A program made the translations under genes and the position numbers. From assembly GCF_018336155.1 (NCBI RefSeq), contig NZ_JAGYHF010000006.1, positions 186,001 through 250,000 on the forward strand: a stretch of DNA of 64,000 nucleotides, given 5' to 3'. The notes under the pieces were generated by a model, which did not search any database, was not told the DNA's origin, and was given only the letters and a program-made list of their open reading frames with translations. Below are positions 49,351 to 57,972 of this stretch, in pieces. The stretch comes from Pseudomonas rustica (GTDB lineage Bacteria > Pseudomonadota > Gammaproteobacteria > Pseudomonadales > Pseudomonadaceae). Position 1 is the first letter of the stretch, and each line of letters opens with the position of its first letter.

Positions 49351-49887
49351 CTATTTGGGGATATACGCCGCTACCGACTTGCGAATCTCTTCCCGCGCCT
49401 CATCCGCGCTCCCCCAACGCCCCATCTTCACCCACTTACCCGGCTCCAATGCTTTGTAGTTTTCGAAGAAGTGCTGGATCTGTGCGAGGAGTAACGCAGG
49501 GAGGTCTGAGCACTCTTTCACGTCGGTGTACATTGAACTAAGTTTTTCATGAGGCACTGCGATCACCTTGGCATCCGCACCAGCTTCATCCGTCATGTAG
49601 ATCACACCAACCGGGCGACTGCGGATGACAACTCCAGGTGAGACGGGATATAGGCAAACCACCAGGACGTCCAGCGGATCGCCATCGTCGCTCAGCGTGT
49701 TCGGGATAAACCCGTAGTTGGCCGGGTAGAACATCGGCGTGCTGAGGAAGCGGTCAACAAAAATTTGTCCGCTCGGCTTGTCCACTTCGTACTTAATCGG
49801 CAAGTGGTTTGCAGGAATCTCGATAACGGTGAAAAAGTCATCGGGGATGGCGTTGCCAGCTGGGATGTCCGCGTAGCTCATGTTCAT
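49351..49887 (-). CDS. ppa: Inorganic pyrophosphatase, family I
   Basis: 178 residues. [20 protein letters not shown] and [20 protein letters not shown] hold the conserved Lys, Asp and Asp-x-Asp-x-x-Asp metal sites ([10 protein letters not shown]). It hydrolyses pyrophosphate and is directly inhibited by fluoride, so an extra copy in a fluoride operon supplies the target enzyme. Its start overlaps the DUF190 stop (ATGA). Confidence 0.95.
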   Translation of the reverse strand: MNMSYADIPAGNAIPDDFFTVIEIPANHLPIKYEVDKPSGQIFVDRFLSTPMFYPANYGFIPNTLSDDGDPLDVLVVCLYPVSPGVVIRSRPVGVIYMTDEAGADAKVIAVPHEKLSSMYTDVKECSDLPALLLAQIQHFFENYKALEPGKWVKMGRWGSADEAREEIRKSVAAYIPK

Positions 49888-50237
49888 AGCTCCGAAGTTG
49901 TGGAGGGTGTTGAGCTGGAAGGTGTTTTTCCAAGGGTGCCCATCTCGATTGGCGTCTTCGTGAAAAACACCGATATTTCCTCAGAGTCCAATCGTTTGAA
50001 CAATCGTTTTGCCTCATCTTCCGTGATTGCAAAGCGAATCTCCGTGGGTTGATCCGCCAGCTCAAAAAAGTGCGATGAATGCAGTTTTCCTGTGTGCCCA
50101 AACCCTTCGATTCCGGTGCAGAGCGTGGCGCCTCGCAACCCCATTTCTTTAGCCACGTCGACGATCCATTCGCCTAGCATCTTTCCCTGATAACGACGGT
50201 TTTGTTGGGTGAAGAAAACGACCATATAGCCTTTCAT
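49884..50237 (-). CDS. DUF190 protein (P-II-like fold) of the fluoride operon
   Basis: 117 residues from [20 protein letters not shown]; a GAGGAG Shine-Dalgarno precedes this [23 protein letters not shown] is the DUF190 hallmark, a PII-like ligand-binding protein. DUF190 often sits next to crcB; its role there is unknown, perhaps regulating the channel. The stop overlaps the ppa start by 4 bases and crcB ends 10 bases upstream, so the three genes are tightly coupled. Confidence 0.9.
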   Translation of the reverse strand: MKGYMVVFFTQQNRRYQGKMLGEWIVDVAKEMGLRGATLCTGIEGFGHTGKLHSSHFFELADQPTEIRFAITEDEAKRLFKRLDSEEISVFFTKTPIEMGTLGKTPSSSTPSTTSEL

Positions 50238-50247
50238 TTCTATCTCC

Positions 50248-50631
50248 TCAGCGAGTACCAATCATTTGGTAGGACAGAAGCCCGGCAGCGGTCATCGCTA
50301 ACGAGCCTGCAACGTGCAACGAAATTGAGCCAAGCGCCCATACCAGTCTGCCCTCCTGAATCAAGGCAACCGTTTCGGCTGAAAATGTAGAGAAGGTAGT
50401 AAGCCCACCACAGAAGCCCGTGATGATCAGGAGACGCCACTCTGGACTAAGGGTAGGGGAAGCGGCCAAGAAGGCGATGGCCAGGCCGATGATGTAGCCC
50501 CCAACCATGTTCGCGACCACAGTACCTGGAGGAATCGTAGGAAACAGAGCATTCAGTTTCATGCCCAATATCCAGCGCAACCAGGCTCCAAGTGAAGCGC
50601 CAACGGCGATGACCATTAATGACTTCAGCAT
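50248..50631 (-). CDS. crcB: Fluoride channel CrcB (Fluc)
   Basis: 127 residues, four membrane helices. [17 protein letters not shown] (about 11-27) with the GA-x2-R Fluc motif, [16 protein letters not shown], and [20 protein letters not shown] (about 72-91, the conserved Phe-box and Na+-site region) are intact. Two subunits pair in antiparallel form to make fluoride channels. It is the first gene after the riboswitch. Confidence 0.96.
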   Translation of the reverse strand: MLKSLMVIAVGASLGAWLRWILGMKLNALFPTIPPGTVVANMVGGYIIGLAIAFLAASPTLSPEWRLLIITGFCGGLTTFSTFSAETVALIQEGRLVWALGSISLHVAGSLAMTAAGLLSYQMIGTR

Positions 50632-50719
50632 GGCGAGCCCACCTCATCAGACCTGAGTGGACTAACTCGCAAGCGGCTCGCGCTGAAAGAAAAGGGAAAC
50701 TCGGAGGGTAAGATCATAG

Positions 50720-50766
50720 CCTGTCCTAAAATGGAGGACAGGGAGACGCACCTACGCACCCTGTCC
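50720..50766 (-). promoter_or_regulatory. Alternative hairpins between riboswitch and crcB, likely expression platform
   Basis: GGACAGGG (50736-50743) can pair with CCCTGTCC (50759-50766), or the shifted AGGACAGG (50735-50742) with CCTGTCCT (50720-50727). The two hairpins share bases and exclude each other. A small third one, CCCTG/CAGGG, spans 50759-50770. This layout fits ligand-dependent switching of an mRNA structure. No long T-run follows, so control may be on elongation or ribosome access. Confidence 0.65.
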
Positions 50767-50772
50767 AGGGTT

Positions 50773-50826
50773 CACGTAGGCATCATCAGCACGAAGGCGG
50801 TTAAAGGAGGAATGCCATCTCCTGAT
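50773..50826 (-). ncRNA. Fluoride riboswitch (crcB motif)
   Basis: Read leftwards the sequence starts GATCAGGAGATGGCATTCCT, goes through a CCTTTAACCGCC-type stem region and ends TGCTGATGATGCCTACGT. The GGAGATGGCATTCCTCC helix with its loop, and the TGATGATGCCTAC pseudoknot-forming end, match the crcB/fluoride riboswitch as known from Pseudomonas. It lies about 140 bases before crcB. Confidence 0.92.
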
Positions 50827-50831
50827 CTGAT

Positions 50832-50859
50832 CCTATAGCATCAGCGCCAATGGCATCAA
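50832..50859 (-). promoter_or_regulatory. Probable promoter of the fluoride operon
   Basis: Leftward TTGATG (50854-50859) and TATAGG (50832-50837) are 16 bases apart. Transcription would start near the first base of the riboswitch, as it should. Confidence 0.6.
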
Positions 50860-50975
50860 GAGGCATCAAGAGCAGTTGCATGTAAGCGATCTGAAGGCCC
50901 TTTAGCCATGCAAGATGTTTGATCAATGATCCATGTACGGGCCGACCCTTTGCACGATTAGGTCATTTGGCGCAT

Positions 50976-51311
50976 TTACATGGATTTAACCGATACCACT
51001 TCCACGTACTTGTACTTCTTCCTAGCAGCCTTCACAGCCTCCTGCTCAGCAAGCAATGAGCTCAACGTATCAGCCTCGTGAATCAACTCGACCATTTTCC
51101 CTTCAAACTCGTTTCCAACGCGTAACGTGACCCTCAACCTGGGCGTGAATGCTTTCGCTACTTTCTTCTTGGCTGCTGGAGCGACCACCGGTTTCGCGAG
51201 CACAACTTCTTCCACTGGCTCCTCTACTACAGGAGCAGACATCTGCTCCTCGGACTGAGGCGTACCGAATAACGCACGACGCATTTCTTCTTCAGTTAAT
51301 TCAGAGTTCAT
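50976..51311 (-). CDS. Hypothetical protein, Ala/Val/Pro-rich linker type
   Basis: 111 residues from MNSELTEEEMRRALFGTP. The middle is a low-complexity Ala-Val-Pro-Glu stretch (about 25-57), and the C-terminal third (RLRVTLRVGNEFEG... to YKYVEVVSVKSM) is a small basic domain. No known motif. A decayed copy of its C-terminal third lies at 40304-40440. Upstream of the fluoride operon, same strand; not obviously related to it. Confidence 0.65.
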   Translation of the reverse strand: MNSELTEEEMRRALFGTPQSEEQMSAPVVEEPVEEVVLAKPVVAPAAKKKVAKAFTPRLRVTLRVGNEFEGKMVELIHEADTLSSLLAEQEAVKAARKKYKYVEVVSVKSM

Positions 51312-51412
51312 AGAACATCTCAAAGGGGGCCGTAATCAGCTCGACGAATTCTACTAGGATGGCTGCTCCAGCGTGTCCTCTGGAAGTATGTATGAATCAC
51401 CCGTTGCTCGAC

Positions 51413-51736
51413 CTACATTCCTAGATCGACCTCGAGCCTGGCCCCCTTCAAGCTGGGCGGCAGCTTTTCGACTGGCATGGCCTTCAACAACTTGTCGGCG
51501 AGATGCTCCGCGTGAGCCGAATAGATCGCGATCCTGTCTGGCTCTAGTGGCCTGTAAGGTACTACCGCACCGACAGATGCTTGGGCAATTCTCAGTATAT
51601 TCAGCACGTCATTGCTAATGTGAAGACTTTCCAGGTACTCGACGGTTGCGCGTGCTCGCGGCTCTGCCTTTGTCCATAGTTCGACAACGATGTGATGAAG
51701 CCCTACGGGCCAAGGTGTTGCAGAGCACTCTTCCAC
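51413..51736 (-). CDS. Hypothetical protein, in frame with the regulator gene above it
   Basis: 107 residues from a GTG at 51736, with AGAAGG about 7 bases upstream. VELWTKAEPRARATVEYLES and later AHAEHLADKLLKAM are helical and acidic. The frame is also open further up, back to the TGA that ends the XRE gene, and is the same frame as that gene. So either this is a separate GTG-started gene or the C-terminal part of a once-longer regulator. No known domain. Confidence 0.5.
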   Translation of the reverse strand: MEECSATPWPVGLHHIVVELWTKAEPRARATVEYLESLHISNDVLNILRIAQASVGAVVPYRPLEPDRIAIYSAHAEHLADKLLKAMPVEKLPPSLKGARLEVDLGM

Positions 51737-51784
51737 AGCAAACCTTCTTGGGACATTTTCAGCCTGGTGCTGGTCATCCAGAAG

Positions 51785-52267
51785 TCACGGCTGTTCGGGC
51801 TTGGTTGTTTTCAAATACCTACGAACAGTCGCTTCAGAAAGCCCCAACCTTTCCGCGATCTCAGCAACAGAAATTCCCCACTGCTTCAATCGATTGGCCT
51901 CAATGGTATTTCTAGCCGCATCAGGACGAGCTGGCCGCCCAGGACGTGGCTTTCCAGTTCGAGCCTGCGACTCAATCTCAAGATCGATCCCTGCCTTCCT
52001 AATTCTTGCGAGTTGCTTCGTAAGACGTTTCTGACCGTCCTTGAATGACTCGTGATTTTGCATGGAGGTCGCCATCAGCAGGAGCGTAGCCGGATCGAGG
52101 TCTAGGATCCCGGCGAGCCTCACCAGGACGTCGAGTCCAATACTGACTTCTCCGCGCTCTATACGGCTGAAATGAGAGCGCCCAAGATTGTTGATGTCCT
52201 CTTGGGACAGACCTTGGCCTCTGCGAATTCCACGAACCACGACAGCCAGTGCTTCTGCCGCATCCAT
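51785..52267 (-). CDS. XRE-type regulator with a second C-terminal helix-turn-helix
   Basis: 160 residues from MDAAEALAVVVRGIRR. N-terminal XRE helix-turn-helix (about 6-62): RRGQGLSQEDINNLGRSHFSRIERGEVSIGLDVLVRLAGIL. The C-terminal part (about 128-155) has LKQWGISVAEIAERLGLSEATVRRYL, a resolvase/MerR-like DNA-binding helix pair. Two DNA-binding units in one short protein. It regulates unknown genes; its own neighbours are hypothetical. Confidence 0.8.
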   Translation of the reverse strand: MDAAEALAVVVRGIRRGQGLSQEDINNLGRSHFSRIERGEVSIGLDVLVRLAGILDLDPATLLLMATSMQNHESFKDGQKRLTKQLARIRKAGIDLEIESQARTGKPRPGRPARPDAARNTIEANRLKQWGISVAEIAERLGLSEATVRRYLKTTKPEQP

Positions 52268-52497
52268 CGGTATTTTCCCCAACCAAATCTGAGGATAAAG
52301 CCACACCCAGTCGCTTCATAACACGCCCAATCAGGTTCGTTATGATTGCCTTGGGGCTTATCTAGAGGTTTAATAGCTTTACCCATGCGCCACGGCCACG
52401 AAAAAGCAGCCCTGTCGTGGATCAGCCAAGCCATCGTGAACGGCGGGCAGAGAGAGTTGAATTGTCAATTTGATGGTAATTACTGAGGGGAAGCCTT

Positions 52498-52890
52498 ATG
52501 GCTAGCGTCGTAGAACCCGACTTTATGAAGGGGCCACGTACACCACTGGAAGGCCTGTCGAGCAGCTCTGATGCACGAGCGCTGGCGAACCAACGTTTTC
52601 CCGAAAAGCCTTACTGCTTGGTTCGAGACTGGACAATATTTCGCATTGAAGTCACCCGCGACGAACTCTTCAAATGCCAAGCAGCGGGCCAGCTCCCGAT
52701 GATCCTGTTTGCTCACAACGTGGCAGAGGACAGCCAAGGTCGTTTCGAACGCGGCGATTGGGTTCGTTCAAGCATGTGCACAGGTCTCCACGACGGTGTT
52801 GCGTTCGAGACCAGAAACTCTATTTACGTGTTGATTGGCCCTGGTCATGAACAGCTCGCGAGCCTGAAAGACGTTTTCTCCCTCTTTTAA
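52498..52890 (+). CDS. DUF6957-like hypothetical protein
   Basis: 130 residues. The C-terminal part, GDWVRSSMCTGLHDGVAFETRNSIYVLIGPGHEQ, resembles DUF6957 (recalled, not searched). No catalytic motif. First of three small rightward genes with 40-90-base gaps. Confidence 0.7.
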   Translation: MASVVEPDFMKGPRTPLEGLSSSSDARALANQRFPEKPYCLVRDWTIFRIEVTRDELFKCQAAGQLPMILFAHNVAEDSQGRFERGDWVRSSMCTGLHDGVAFETRNSIYVLIGPGHEQLASLKDVFSLF

Positions 52891-52931
52891 CTGCGCTCTA
52901 TATCGGAGCCCGTTCAGGCCAAGGACATACG

Positions 52932-53378
52932 ATGTTTAGAACACACGACGCCGACATGCTCGGTCTACCAGGTATGTTTGGTGAAGGTCAGTACCAATGG
53001 CATCAGGTATCCAAAGTGCTTCGTAATCACTGGTATCACGTAACTGTCCAGGCCAAGTACGAGGACAGAATTTCAGAGGCGGTTCTGATGATCGACAGCG
53101 AACCACGGCTTCAGCAACTGCTGATTTCCCAGGACGCGGAGACGATCATCACAGAGGTGCAAGTAGTCACACCTGCCCACATGAATGGCACGGGAGTTTG
53201 GCGCATGGAGAAACTGACCAAAGTGACGCTTGGTGAAGACCAAAACGAGTGTGTTGTGTGCCTGCTAGAGGTGGAGACCGGCTCCAAATACCACAGCTCT
53301 CACCAACCTGGCTTCAACACTGATGTGCTGAGCAACCTTCGTCCGATCTATCACGCAAACATGATTCGTACAGCCTGA
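52932..53378 (+). CDS. Hypothetical protein
   Basis: 148 residues, MFRTHDADMLGLPGMFGEGQ..., alternating beta-type sequence with no known motif, one Cys pair (NECVVCLLE). Second of three small rightward genes. Function unknown. Confidence 0.65.
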   Translation: MFRTHDADMLGLPGMFGEGQYQWHQVSKVLRNHWYHVTVQAKYEDRISEAVLMIDSEPRLQQLLISQDAETIITEVQVVTPAHMNGTGVWRMEKLTKVTLGEDQNECVVCLLEVETGSKYHSSHQPGFNTDVLSNLRPIYHANMIRTA

Positions 53379-53468
53379 GATTTACCAAGATTCCTGCACG
53401 ATACCAGCACAGTTGGTTGCGTGTGGTTTTCCTGGTAACGCCATACTGGCTGCGAAAGGAGCGCAATT

Positions 53469-53852
53469 ATGCTGAACACTGTGGATGTGAATCTTCATGG
53501 AAAACGACATACAGATTTCGATCTTGCACGAATCCTAAAAGCACAGGCGCAAGGCTTCGACAAACCGATAACAGCCTATCTCTGCGGAGTATCCATAAAG
53601 GCTCGTGCTGGATTAGGCGTCGTGTTTGGTCACAACCGCAAAGACCAATATGGACGGTTCGGCGACGGTCACCTGATCCGGACTTCTGACGTGATTAAGG
53701 CGGAGCGCGAGGGCCGATTTTGGGTACTTACCACAGAGAATTCACGCTACGTGATCGCGACGTTTCAGCACGGTAATGGGCGTGCGAGTCTTCGCCAGTT
53801 TCTGCGATTGTCAGACGGCCAACACCATCTTTCCCCGCACTTACTGCAGTAG
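53469..53852 (+). CDS. Hypothetical protein
   Basis: 127 residues, MLNTVDVNLHGKRHTDFDLA.... RFGDGHLIRTSDVIKAEREG and FWVLTTENSRYVIATF suggest a small alpha/beta domain. AAAGGA precedes the ATG by 8 bases. Third of the three small genes; converges on the PIN-like gene. Confidence 0.65.
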   Translation: MLNTVDVNLHGKRHTDFDLARILKAQAQGFDKPITAYLCGVSIKARAGLGVVFGHNRKDQYGRFGDGHLIRTSDVIKAEREGRFWVLTTENSRYVIATFQHGNGRASLRQFLRLSDGQHHLSPHLLQ

Positions 53853-53893
53853 TGGCGCAGCCCTCAACGCCCTCATTCTGCGGTATGCCTTTT

Positions 53894-54502
53894 TCAAAGC
53901 AAGGCATCGAAATCTGGTGTCTTGTTGGAAGCATGGATGTTCAGCCGGCACTGCAGCGCCATACCGTAAGCTGTCTCCAGATGCGTAGCCAGCGAGCCAC
54001 CCATTTCGATATGTTGAGATAAAACCACCTGGTGATCTGCATCTGTAAGAACATTGGTGAAAATGAGCCAGGAATGCATGTGTGGCGTTGTCTGGGTTAT
54101 CGCTTGAGCAACACTTTCTGAGAGAGCTCTGGCCTTGCGATCATCAGTGATGAAGGCTTGGCGGATTCTGCTTGCGAAGGCGATTGACGACAGCTCGCCT
54201 TTTCCGAGTTTTTTTCGGCTTTCAAGGGCTGCGATGGCTTGGAGATCGTCAATGCTGCAGGAATGGGACGCGAATTTGCCCTTGGTCTGCTCTTGCTTGA
54301 GGCGCTCTCTCAACTCGAGGTCTGCTTCGGTGGCGGCTGTGCGGGGCTTGACCAGGCATTCGTATAGGACGAATCCAGTCATGCAGAACTCACACTTGGC
54401 TTCTTGAGCTGCCGCATACAGTCGGCGCGAAGACAAAATGTTCCACACCGAGCAGGTGTCGGCCACATTGATCTTGTGGAATTTCGATGGATCAATAGCC
54501 AT
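53894..54502 (-). CDS. PIN-like domain protein paired with the ImmA-type gene
   Basis: 202 residues from MAIDPSKFHKINVADTCSVW; GGAAGG lies upstream, and a start 15 bases earlier is possible. INVADTCSVWNILS has the first acid (D16) of a PIN-type active site, ELSSIAFA an acidic helix and FITDDRKAR a further Asp pair. These fit a PIN ribonuclease core though not a canonical one. The start overlaps the stop of the ImmA gene by about 11 bases, so the two are translated together. Such COG2856-plus-PIN pairs are reported as toxin-antitoxin-like. Confidence 0.75.
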   Translation of the reverse strand: MAIDPSKFHKINVADTCSVWNILSSRRLYAAAQEAKCEFCMTGFVLYECLVKPRTAATEADLELRERLKQEQTKGKFASHSCSIDDLQAIAALESRKKLGKGELSSIAFASRIRQAFITDDRKARALSESVAQAITQTTPHMHSWLIFTNVLTDADHQVVLSQHIEMGGSLATHLETAYGMALQCRLNIHASNKTPDFDALL

Positions 54503-55622
54503 GTATTGTCCTTCCATATAGAGAGGCAAGTGCTGCCAGTTCGCCATAGCCGCAGAGAAGAGCTTCGGCCAGCCTGCCGAGGCTGATGATGCCTTGGCTA
54601 TGTGCGTCCAGGCAAAGCTTCACGTAATGGTCGGACAGACCGCGTTCGAGCAGAGCGACTTTTCTCGCGCGTTGCTGGAGGGTGAGGCTCTCAGGTAGTT
54701 CGGGGTCTATCTTGGCTTGTCGAGTAACACGGTAACCTCGGATTCGTCGACTGGTATCAATGTCGGCTCGCTTCGCGGCCTTCAAGGCTATACCCAAGGC
54801 GTCACAGCTCACTCGAAACTTATTAGCCCATCCTTGAGCTTCCTCTTCAGACCAAGTAGTTGGGTCAGGAAGCAAGCTGAGCGTTTCTGGAGGCATGAGG
54901 TAACAGGAGGCGAACCTATTCGCCCGCACCTCCCGGATGTCTTTGTCTCCCGGGATGGTTACGCTTGCTCCTTCTTCACTATCAAAAATGCAGTGAGCCA
55001 TCTCGTGCGCTGCACTGAATCGCTGTCGGTAAACGTCCTCGGTGTAGTTAACTAAAATGCATTTGCCGGCGACGGGGTGCATCACAAAGAGGCCTGAGAT
55101 TTTGGAGTTGTCTAGCTTTCGCCGGAACACATGCACACCGACTGAGCGAAACTCGGAGTAGATGTCTCGGGGCACCTCTCGGTCTGTATGACCCATTTGC
55201 CGGCGAAATGCCTTTGCCGCGCCCTCGGCATGAGATAGGAAGTAGTTACCCCGTGGGGTGTAGGCAAAGGTACTGACAGCACCACGGAGTTCTTGGGTTA
55301 AAAATTCTTCGGTTTCGCAGATGTACAGAAACTCTTGAATGGCAGAGCGATCTTCCTTCGAGAACTCACGGCCATGCGCCCGGTAGAGCGTTTCAGTTTG
55401 CTCAAATGGGGCGACCTGCTCGTTTGAAATAAAGAATTTGAAGTCGCATCGATAGTAGTCGGCAAGGATGAGCACCTCGTCTCCGGTAGGCTCCAACGCA
55501 CCTTTCTCGATACTACTCAGGCGCTCAACGTTGATTGCTGTGAAAGCTGCGACTTCGTCAACGGTTCGCTGAAGCTGAATACGGTAGCGTTGAAGCTTGT
55601 CACCAAGGGCCTGGAGATTCAT
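54492..55622 (-). CDS. XRE regulator fused to ImmA/IrrE-type zinc protease
   Basis: 376 residues. N-terminal XRE helix-turn-helix (about 4-64, QRTVDEVAAFTAINVERLSSIEKG). The protease motif HEMAHCIFD lies at 206-214, with a downstream Glu/Ala-rich EVRANRFA third-ligand helix at about 231-238. Proteins of this kind cleave or inactivate regulators in response to stress or phage. It forms the upstream member of the pair with the PIN-like protein. Confidence 0.88.
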   Translation of the reverse strand: MNLQALGDKLQRYRIQLQRTVDEVAAFTAINVERLSSIEKGALEPTGDEVLILADYYRCDFKFFISNEQVAPFEQTETLYRAHGREFSKEDRSAIQEFLYICETEEFLTQELRGAVSTFAYTPRGNYFLSHAEGAAKAFRRQMGHTDREVPRDIYSEFRSVGVHVFRRKLDNSKISGLFVMHPVAGKCILVNYTEDVYRQRFSAAHEMAHCIFDSEEGASVTIPGDKDIREVRANRFASCYLMPPETLSLLPDPTTWSEEEAQGWANKFRVSCDALGIALKAAKRADIDTSRRIRGYRVTRQAKIDPELPESLTLQQRARKVALLERGLSDHYVKLCLDAHSQGIISLGRLAEALLCGYGELAALASLYGRTIHGY

Positions 55623-55857
55623 GCGCTGTTTGACGTCCTGTTAGGCAATGCACCGAGACATCATAGTCGGTTTTCAAGGCGCTCCACTTCTCGAGTCCAC
55701 ATCTATATCGCTTTATTGGAGCTTGAATCGCCGGATTGTTAGTTGGATCGCTGAGGGTGCGAGTCTTCCCCATCTCACCATTCGTTGAGGTAGCATCAGC
55801 AGCACAAACTGCGCTTACCAGCCCAAACCGCGCTATGCAATTTCCAGGAGGAAGTCC

Positions 55858-57846
55858 ATGTCCGACGAATCTAGTCGTTTGTCTTTGTTTGAAGAGGACT
55901 ATCTTCTACGTGAGCTTGGGCCTGTGGCCCATGTACCGCAGGTGGCGCTTACTGAGCTGGTCGCGAACGCTTGGGATGCAGGCGCAAGTCTAGTTGAACT
56001 GTTTCTTCCATCTGAACTGGGTGGCACCTTGACTGTGATCGACGATGGTCATGGCATGACGCCCAAACAGTTTAGTCGGCGTTGGATGACGCTTCGCTAC
56101 AACCGACTGAAGCATCAAAGCTGGAAAGTGGAGTTTCCTAAAGGGAAGGATGGTAAAGCCAGAAAAGCTTATGGCCGAAATGGTGTCGGTCGCCACGGAC
56201 TTCTCTGTTTCGCGGATGAGTACCGTGTAGAAACATGGCGAGATGGGATACTCAGCACATTTGTCGTGGGTACGGAATCAGGGCCGAGTCCATTTGTGGT
56301 TCGCTCTGAAGAGTTCAGTGAGCGAGAGGGTGAAGGCACTAGGTTGTCGGTTGTAGTCAATCGCAAAATGCCCGACCTTGAAGAAATCATCACCGTTCTT
56401 GCAGCACGCTTCATCCACGATCCTGGATTTCAGATCCGAGTTAATGGAACCCCCCTGACGTTAGCAAAGCTTGAGCAGCACGCCAGGTCGCACACGCTGA
56501 CCCTCAGTGAGGGGCGGACGGCGAAGGTGATCGTTATTGATTCTACTCAGCAGAATCACTCATCGATTCATCAAGGCGTTGCGTTTTGGGTAGATCATCG
56601 ACTTGTCGGTGATCCAACATGGGCTATCGGTCAGGTAGCAAATTTCGATGGCCGAACTCGATTCGCCAAACGGTACAAGATCATCGTCGACACTTTGGGT
56701 TTCGAGGATCACGTACTTGCGGACTGGACAGGATTTCGTACAACGCCAGCAGTAAAAGAGTTGTATCAGGCTACAGCCGACCACATCAGTCAGGTTGCTG
56801 ATGAGTTAGCAGCAGAAGTTGTCGAGTCCACTTCAGAAGACGCTCTTGTCCAGAATCGTGCTGAACTCAAGTCGTTGGGCCAGGGGGCGCAGCTCGAAGT
56901 CACTGAATTTACCAAAGCTGTTGCTCAGGCGCATCCGATGGTATCTCCGGAGTTTTTGGCGACAGCAGTCAAAGCGGTGATCAATCTGGAAAAGTCCAAG
57001 AGTGGGGCTGCGCTCCTTCATAAACTCGCCAACCTAGATACAAAGGATGTTGAGGGACTCGATACGTTGTTGGCTGATTGGTCTGTCAAAGACGCACTTC
57101 GCGTGTTGGATGAGATAGATGACAGACTGAGCGTCATAGAGGCCATTGCTAGGCTGGCAGAGGATCCGAACACAGATGAGCTCCACACCCTCCACCCACT
57201 GATCCTGCGATCCCGCTGGCTTTTCGGCCCGGAGTTCGAATCAGTGGAATACTGTTCGAACACCACATTGCGAAGCGTAGCCAAACAGCTATGGGGCGAC
57301 GGGGACGCATCGTTTCAGAACGAGAAAAAACGCCCAGACGTTGTTGTCTTGCCTGATCGCAGCATGGTGCAGCTGGTGGGTATAGAGCGATTTGATCCGC
57401 AAGACCCGACCATCGCGCAGATGCAGAACATCCTTCTGATCGAGCTGAAGAGAGGGGGATTCAAAATCAAGCGGGACGAGGTCAATCAGGCCGACGGTTA
57501 TGTGCAGGATATTGCTAATTCTGGATATGTAAATGGCGCGCCCTTTGTCACGGCCTGGGTGGTCGGACAGTCAATTGCATCGGGAGTGGGTACCGAGAAA
57601 ACTGTAGGTGATGACTCGCGCAAATATGGTCAAGTCAGAGCAACGACTTATGGGGCACTTGTGGGCACGGCTAACCTGCGACTGATGCGCTTGCGTAAGA
57701 CGCTGGAGGAACGATATGACAACCTGCCAACCGACACGTTGCTCGCTAAGGTGTTATCGATCCAAGAACAGGCAACGCTCGATTTAAATACGTCAAACCC
57801 AGTGCAACATCAGGATGAGAGTGCTGCGCTGGCAGTCGCTCAGTGA
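55858..57846 (+). CDS. HSP90-like (GHKL) ATPase fused to PD-(D/E)XK-like nuclease domain
   Basis: 662 residues. GHKL ATPase at the N-terminus: ALTELVANAWDAGA (N-box, E33 and N37), VIDDGHGMT (D62-D63, G64, G66), GRNGVGRHG lid (106-114). A middle region (about 170-440) is helical. A C-terminal module starts LHPLILRSRWLFGPEF (444-460); KRPDVVVLPD (D494) and LLIELKRGGFKI (E529, K531) give the D...E-x-K of a PD-(D/E)XK nuclease, of Shedu-like style. AGGAGG lies just before the ATG. Reads as a defence effector with sensor ATPase and nuclease in one chain; I know of no described system matching the exact pair. Followed by the transglutaminase-like gene after 126 bases. Confidence 0.85.
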   Translation: MSDESSRLSLFEEDYLLRELGPVAHVPQVALTELVANAWDAGASLVELFLPSELGGTLTVIDDGHGMTPKQFSRRWMTLRYNRLKHQSWKVEFPKGKDGKARKAYGRNGVGRHGLLCFADEYRVETWRDGILSTFVVGTESGPSPFVVRSEEFSEREGEGTRLSVVVNRKMPDLEEIITVLAARFIHDPGFQIRVNGTPLTLAKLEQHARSHTLTLSEGRTAKVIVIDSTQQNHSSIHQGVAFWVDHRLVGDPTWAIGQVANFDGRTRFAKRYKIIVDTLGFEDHVLADWTGFRTTPAVKELYQATADHISQVADELAAEVVESTSEDALVQNRAELKSLGQGAQLEVTEFTKAVAQAHPMVSPEFLATAVKAVINLEKSKSGAALLHKLANLDTKDVEGLDTLLADWSVKDALRVLDEIDDRLSVIEAIARLAEDPNTDELHTLHPLILRSRWLFGPEFESVEYCSNTTLRSVAKQLWGDGDASFQNEKKRPDVVVLPDRSMVQLVGIERFDPQDPTIAQMQNILLIELKRGGFKIKRDEVNQADGYVQDIANSGYVNGAPFVTAWVVGQSIASGVGTEKTVGDDSRKYGQVRATTYGALVGTANLRLMRLRKTLEERYDNLPTDTLLAKVLSIQEQATLDLNTSNPVQHQDESAALAVAQ

Positions 57847-57972
57847 AGCATCGTATCAATCTATGGGTTGATTACAGGTATTAGCGCCGTCGCAATTCCG
57901 GCCTGTCGTCAGCATCATAGATTTTTCCGCCTGTGCTGAAGCAATCAGCAAGGCTAGTTTTGCCAAAACCCA

